Positions 59,419 to 64,000 of a DNA stretch of 64,000 bases are shown piece by piece. This DNA is from Terfezia claveryi (lineage: Eukaryota > Ascomycota > Pezizomycetes > Pezizales > Pezizaceae), in contig WHUX01000004.1 in assembly GCA_015179025.1 (NCBI GenBank), forward strand, positions 496,001 to 560,000, in the 5' to 3' direction. Position numbers and translations under genes: made by a program. How positions within the stretch are numbered: the first letter of the stretch is position 1; every line of letters begins with the position of its first letter. The notes beneath the pieces were generated by a model, which was not told where the DNA came from, searched no databases, and was given only the letters and a program-made list of their open reading frames with translations.

Positions 59419-62040
59419 TGTGTAGTATTGCTGAAGGACAGTATTGTCCACGTATGGTACTTGAAAGACAGCCGTTTTTATTGATTAAGGAGTCCGGTGG
59501 AGATACACTCGGACACTTGTGTATGGAAGACAGGCAGAACCTGGATCAGGATAAGAATTGTGTGTTAGTATACAACAGTTCAGGGTACAGCTCCTATAGC
59601 TTCATGAGGCCAATCGGGCAAGGGGTTTATAGTCTTACAATCGTGATATCCTCAAAGGACAAGAAAGGAGGCTTCAATCAAAAGCTTGCGATGTTGATGA
59701 ATTGTATTGAAGCGTGAAAGTACAGATAAATAGGGGGTTGAATCGAAGCTGAAGGAGAACACTTGATAATCAACACACGACTAGACTCCGCCACTCCCGT
59801 AACTAAAAGCTGCTAGGAGAAGCTTCAACAACGATTGATATCGAAGATGGAAAATGAAGACAGTCCCCGGTTGAAAATAACTGCAACAAGGTGGCAGTAC
59901 AGCTCCCTTTGAGAGAAGTGAAGAATTAGGGAAGAAAGAAGGCCAAAGGTGTAGGTTCTGGAGAATGACTGAGAGCAAAGAAGAACCACTAGGTAGGAAT
60001 AAGAGAAAATGCAGGAGGAGGAGAGAGGACGTGCGAAGGCAAAAGATCGTTCGGAACAACTGGCTAGGAGTCTGTGAGATGATCAGCAGCCACACCACTA
60101 AAGAGAATACTAAGACCCTAAGCAAAGGGAGGTGAGAGAGGAATCAGAGGCGGGAGAGGGGCCAACAAGGAATAACTGTCAATTGGAACTGGATGGGGCG
60201 GAGGGGGGGACGCAGAGCGCGTGAAGTATGGGGGCAGAAAAAAAATTATTATAATAATACAACAAAGTCCATGAAGGACAAGCAGGAGTTGCTTGCAGCG
60301 AAAAGGGTTAAGAACGACAGGGTAAGTCAAAAGAGTGAAAGTGAAAGGGAAAAGGGGAGAGAAATGGACGAGTAAGGAGTGTGGGAGGTTCCTGGGTACA
60401 GCTGAGCTAGAACGGGTCCAGCAAAAGGAGGGTAGGAGCAGTTCCACACATACGCACCTACAGCAGCAGCGGCATGCACCTCCAAGGATACCAAAGAACG
60501 TGAATAGGGATGGGGAAAGAAAGGAATATGGTAGCGGTTAGGCCAAAAAAAAAAGGACGAGAAGGCGCGAGCTAAGAGCCGCCCACTGCCACTGATCGTA
60601 AGGCAGGTACATTAATTACCCTAACTACATGTACCTACGTGAGTAGCAAAAGAACGCATAGGTATAGTATAGTGCGTGGTAGAACCGACAATACGGGCCC
60701 ATCTATGCAGACAACCAACCACATTCAACCATTTCAACGACAATAACAGCAGCTTCTGATGATCCACTCAGTCCTAGCAGGTTCTAGAGTACTGATGCGT
60801 GAGCGTTATCACGCGGACGGACCCAAGCACAACCCACCCGGCTTACTGGCATTCTGGTAATGGTAACCTGGCTTGCAGGTGATGGGAAGGTGTTGACTTA
60901 GACAATATGCCCTGATCCTAACCTCACAGTGAAGAGTCTGTCTGTCTGTCTTCAACGAGGGCAAGGAGCGAGCAAGACGGTGTTCCAAATTTGAATATTG
61001 CCCCTACCATCCCAGAAGCAGCTTATCCCTGCATGAAGTCTTTGAAGCAGGGCCAGAACAAGCCAACACCACGCCAATGGGGTTGCCCCTGCCGCTGCGT
61101 GGCTGTCCCCGGTTGAAATTGCATGGCTGGACGCAACGGAAATGCAATTCTGGTGGGTTGGGATCTAGGAGATCGCGAATTATGTCGACAGCAAGCCATG
61201 GCTGAAGAAAAAGGATACGGAGTACACGACACTGAGATTAACAGGCACGACAACGACCAACAAGAGGTATTCCCCACTATCACAGACAAACTGGACTTGT
61301 GGTTATATCCTACCGCAGTCTGCATGCTACAACCGCAGTCATAATATCATTGGGTATTGTCATTTTGTAATTTGTGGGTATATGTCGCCAGAAAACTGAC
61401 TGTGACAAGATCAGTCTTATTTTCATTCCGAAGGTTGTCGGACCGGTACGGAGTATTGTCTCGGAGTTTGCAATTTCAGCCGGGCCGAATTGAAACCGCA
61501 GCCCACAGCAACCAACAATCCGCTTCTAGGCGTGAATCAGCTGCAACTGATTTGTTTCCAATATTTTTCGCGAGTGCCGGGTGGTTAGAATTATTTCAGG
61601 AAGGTGAATTTGACAACTGCGCAGTCAACGCAACTCCAGGTGCCACATATTGCAACCAGTTGAGGTGAATTGAGCATTGCGACTGTTGTGTAAATGCTGA
61701 TATTGCAAGTAGCATTGATATCGACATTTGAGGCATTTTGGTGCAACATCCTCTCATCTTGATGTCTGTCAGGGATCGCCTGCCGATGCCTTTAGCCCAT
61801 TTCAAAAAGCTTATCGAATTTGCTTCCGAAAGGCAATCTCTGTATGCGTGAGCCACACTTTGTATGCAGCCACAGACTGACTCACATTGGGCTAGTGTGA
61901 TACTCAGGGTCTTATCTACATGAGGGGACTTGCCCCACTCTCATTCTTGAATTCAATACATCAAGAGCATCGCCAACTACCAGGGAATTTTCTAGGAGCT
62001 TCAGTTTCAGCGTCAGCAGAAAGGCTAGATTTTAATAGCA
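59419..62040. other. Intergenic between divergent four-RRM and DED81 genes
   Basis: The 1.1 kb next to 59418 is A/G-rich on the plus strand and likely a long leader, perhaps with an intron, as is common for this RNA-binding family. Nothing else is recognised. A 9-bp direct repeat ACCGCAGTC at 61312 and 61332 encloses 11 bases but lacks the family terminus. Frames at 61023-61325 and 61357-61668 are unrecognised. Confidence 0.45.
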
Positions 62041-63989
62041 ATGACAGAAGCCACAACTCTTGCTGATAGTACCGCAGCCATGTCCCTCAGAACTGACTCA
62101 CCCGCTGTCGAGGTTTACAGTATGTAAACCCTGTCAGGGATTATAATTTCCGCCTATCCTCTTGCAGCCAGCATGTACTAATCTGAGCTCCTGGTGTAGT
62201 CTTCGTTGACGAGGCAACCGGTGTTGATGAAACTACAACTAGCGGGTGGGAGACTGAGCCGTTCAAGTCTCTGGAGTTCGCTGCCTACCACACAGATACA
62301 ACCAACAAGGCAAACACCTACATCTTCAAGCAACGCAAAGAAGGAAAGTGGGAAGATGCAACTTCCACCGCAGTCAAGAAGGCGAAGAAGGGTTATGAGG
62401 TTGCTCTGAGGAAGGCGGTCAAGCAGGTAGAGGCTGCTTCTCGTCTGGAGGATGAGGAAAAAAAACGAGAGGCCTCAAGGTTGGCTGCAGAACAGGAGGC
62501 GAAATCAATTGTTCTCAAACAAGATCCCTCTCTACCCCAGGCCAAACAAATCAAACTCCGAGACACAATTGCATTCCGTGGAAAGCGTGTTAAGGTCAAT
62601 GGCTGGGTTCATCGACTTCGCTCCCAAAAGGGTATGACCTTCATCGAGTTGCGGGACGGAACTGGTTATCTACAGTGTGTTTTGACTGGCGATCTCCCCA
62701 AGACATGGGACGCTCAGAATCTTACCCTAGAGACCAGCTTGTCTATCTGGGGTGTCATTGCCCCTCTCCCGGAGGGGAAAACCGCCCCAGACAACCATGA
62801 ATTGGCTGCGGACTTCTTCGAAGTCATTGGCCAGGCCCCTAGTGGTGACGAGGCATTCAGTAACAGAATCACTAAGGATACTGGTGCCGATCTCAAGGCT
62901 GACTTGAGGCACTTGGTTCTCAGGGGAGAGGTTGCAAGCGCTGTGCTCAAGGTCAGAGCAGGAGTCTTGAGAGCATTCAGGAAGAGCTATGAGGACATGG
63001 GATTATTAGAGGTCACCCCACCATGCATGGTGCAGACCCAGGTGGAAGGTGGAAGTACTCTGTTCGCTTTCGACTATTACGGAGAGAAGGTCGGTATTAC
63101 AGTTTGCCCCTTTAATAATGAAGTTCTCCTCTGGCTAATTTGAGCCAGGCCTACCTTACCCAATCTTCCCAGCTTTACTTGGAGACATGTCTCCCCGCTC
63201 TGGGTGATGTCTTCTGTATCCAGGAGTCTTTCCGCGCCGAGAAATCTTTGACTCGTCGTCACCTCAGTGAATACACTCACATCGAAGCCGAGCTTGCTTT
63301 TATCACCTTTAATGATCTTCTCTCCCATCTCGAAGAACTGATGTGCCGCACGCTCGATACTGTTCTTGCAGACCCAAAAGTCGCTCCGCTCATCAAGGAG
63401 CTCAACCCCACCTTCGAGGCTCCAGCTAGGCCATTCCTGCGAATGACCTATGAAAATGCCATTCAGTGGCTCGTTGAGCACCAAATCCCCAACGACGAAG
63501 GTGAGCCACACAAGTTTGGAGATGACATCGCCGAAGCTGCGGAGAGGCGAATGACAGACACTATCGGCAAGCCAATCTTCTTGACAAAGTTCCCCGTCGA
63601 GATCAAGGCGTTCTACATGAAGAAGGTGGACGGAGACCCAAGAGTCACCGAGTCCGTTGACTGTTTGATGCCTGGTGTTGGTGAGATAGTCGGTGGCAGT
63701 ATGAGGATGGATGACCTGGGGGAGCTTATGGGTGGATACAAGCGGGAAGGGATTGGCGCCGAGCCATACTACTGGTTTACTGACCAGAGGAAGTAAGTTT
63801 ATATCGTTATCGCAAGTGCAAATGGTCAACTTCGGCATACTGACGAACTTTTGCACCTACAGATATGGCACTACCCCACATGGTGGCTACGGGTTGGGCC
63901 TCGAGCGGTTCCTCGCTTGGCTGTGTGCTAGATACACAGTCAGGGATTGCTCGTTGTACCCCAGGTGGACTGGGAGGTGCACTCCTTGA
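62041..63989 (+). CDS. DED81: Cytosolic asparaginyl-tRNA synthetase
   Basis: This class II synthetase charges tRNA-Asn with asparagine. Exons read by eye are 62041-62119, 62200-63089, 63149-63792 and 63863-63989, giving 579 residues; the gene ends 11 bases before the window edge. A charged N-terminal extension rich in Lys/Glu ([20 protein letters not shown]) precedes the OB-fold anticodon-binding domain ([24 protein letters not shown]). The catalytic core follows: motif 1 region ([20 protein letters not shown]), the conserved [14 protein letters not shown] rebuilt across intron 2, motif 2 ([20 protein letters not shown]), and motif 3 ([14 protein letters not shown]). The C-terminus [11 protein letters not shown] is typical of eukaryotic AsnRS. 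The second intron (59 bp) starts with the unusual donor GTCGGT, but frame and family identity both require it. Confidence 0.96.
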
Positions 63990-64000
63990 TTTCCAATCAC

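Noticed and set aside
61312..61340. 9-bp direct repeat ACCGCAGTC enclosing TGCATGCTACA
   Set aside because: It has the spacing of a micro-insertion but no TAGTCT terminus adjoining the repeat. About ten such chance pairs are expected in 64 kb, so I do not count it.
1..64000. CRISPR arrays, rRNA and tRNA genes
   Set aside because: No spaced repeat array or rRNA signature was seen, and no convincing tRNA box A/box B pair was recognised by eye. A covariance-model search would be needed to exclude tRNAs fully.

Overview
The window looks like part of a repeat-rich, gene-sparse genome of a filamentous ascomycete. Genes are split by short GT-AG introns of roughly 50-150 bp. The identifiable proteins (Akr1-type palmitoyltransferase, fungal cystathionine beta-synthase, RRM+Pumilio protein, Swc2/Vps72, Ecl1-type zinc protein, four-RRM Nrd1/Mrn1 protein, asparaginyl-tRNA synthetase) are typically fungal. 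Eight spliced genes occupy only about a quarter of 64 kb, and long non-coding tracts full of decayed elements lie between them. This recalls truffle-like Pezizomycetes, but that placement is inference.

Layout: 1691-4314 (-) AKR1-like DHHC acyltransferase. 5.6-13.0 kb is a graveyard of mobile elements: a perfect 44-bp-arm hairpin element, a piggyBac-like fragment, a decayed trypsin-like protease relic, a 1.8-kb element with about 0.6-kb near-identical inverted arms, and an unidentified gene relic with one internal stop. 13575-15401 (+) CYS4. 19008-22775 (-) RRM/PUF protein. 25780-27616 (+) VPS72. 28.3-33.9 kb holds a second protease-family relic, minisatellite and AT-rich filler. 36391-37502 (-) Ecl1-like zinc protein. 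37.5-52 kb is almost gene-free, with a tandem duplication at 47.4 kb and a stop-riddled relic at 50 kb. 51999-54205 (-) is a coiled-coil protein, tentatively augmin HAUS3-like. 54896-56687 is an old foldback element. 57238-59418 (-) Nrd1/Mrn1-like. 62041-63989 (+) DED81, complete just inside the window edge.

Main discovery: eleven intergenic sites carry insertions of about 8-95 bp, each flanked by a perfect 9-bp direct repeat (a different 9-mer at each site). The insert begins with TAGTCT (or AGTCT), or ends with its complement when inverted. The shortest inserts are 8, 10, 12, 15, 15 and 16 bp. Three sites share the same TAGTCTGGTTGGCAC core. The longest is a 95-bp hairpin whose arms start with the same hexamer. 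I found 9-bp duplications at eleven of roughly thirty such motif occurrences, far above chance. They look like the remains or minimal products of one Mutator-like family with 9-bp target-site duplications, small enough to escape ordinary repeat annotation.

The genes do not form a cluster or shared pathway; each is a separate housekeeping or regulatory gene. All exon boundaries were read by eye from splice consensus and frame continuity, without transcript data.
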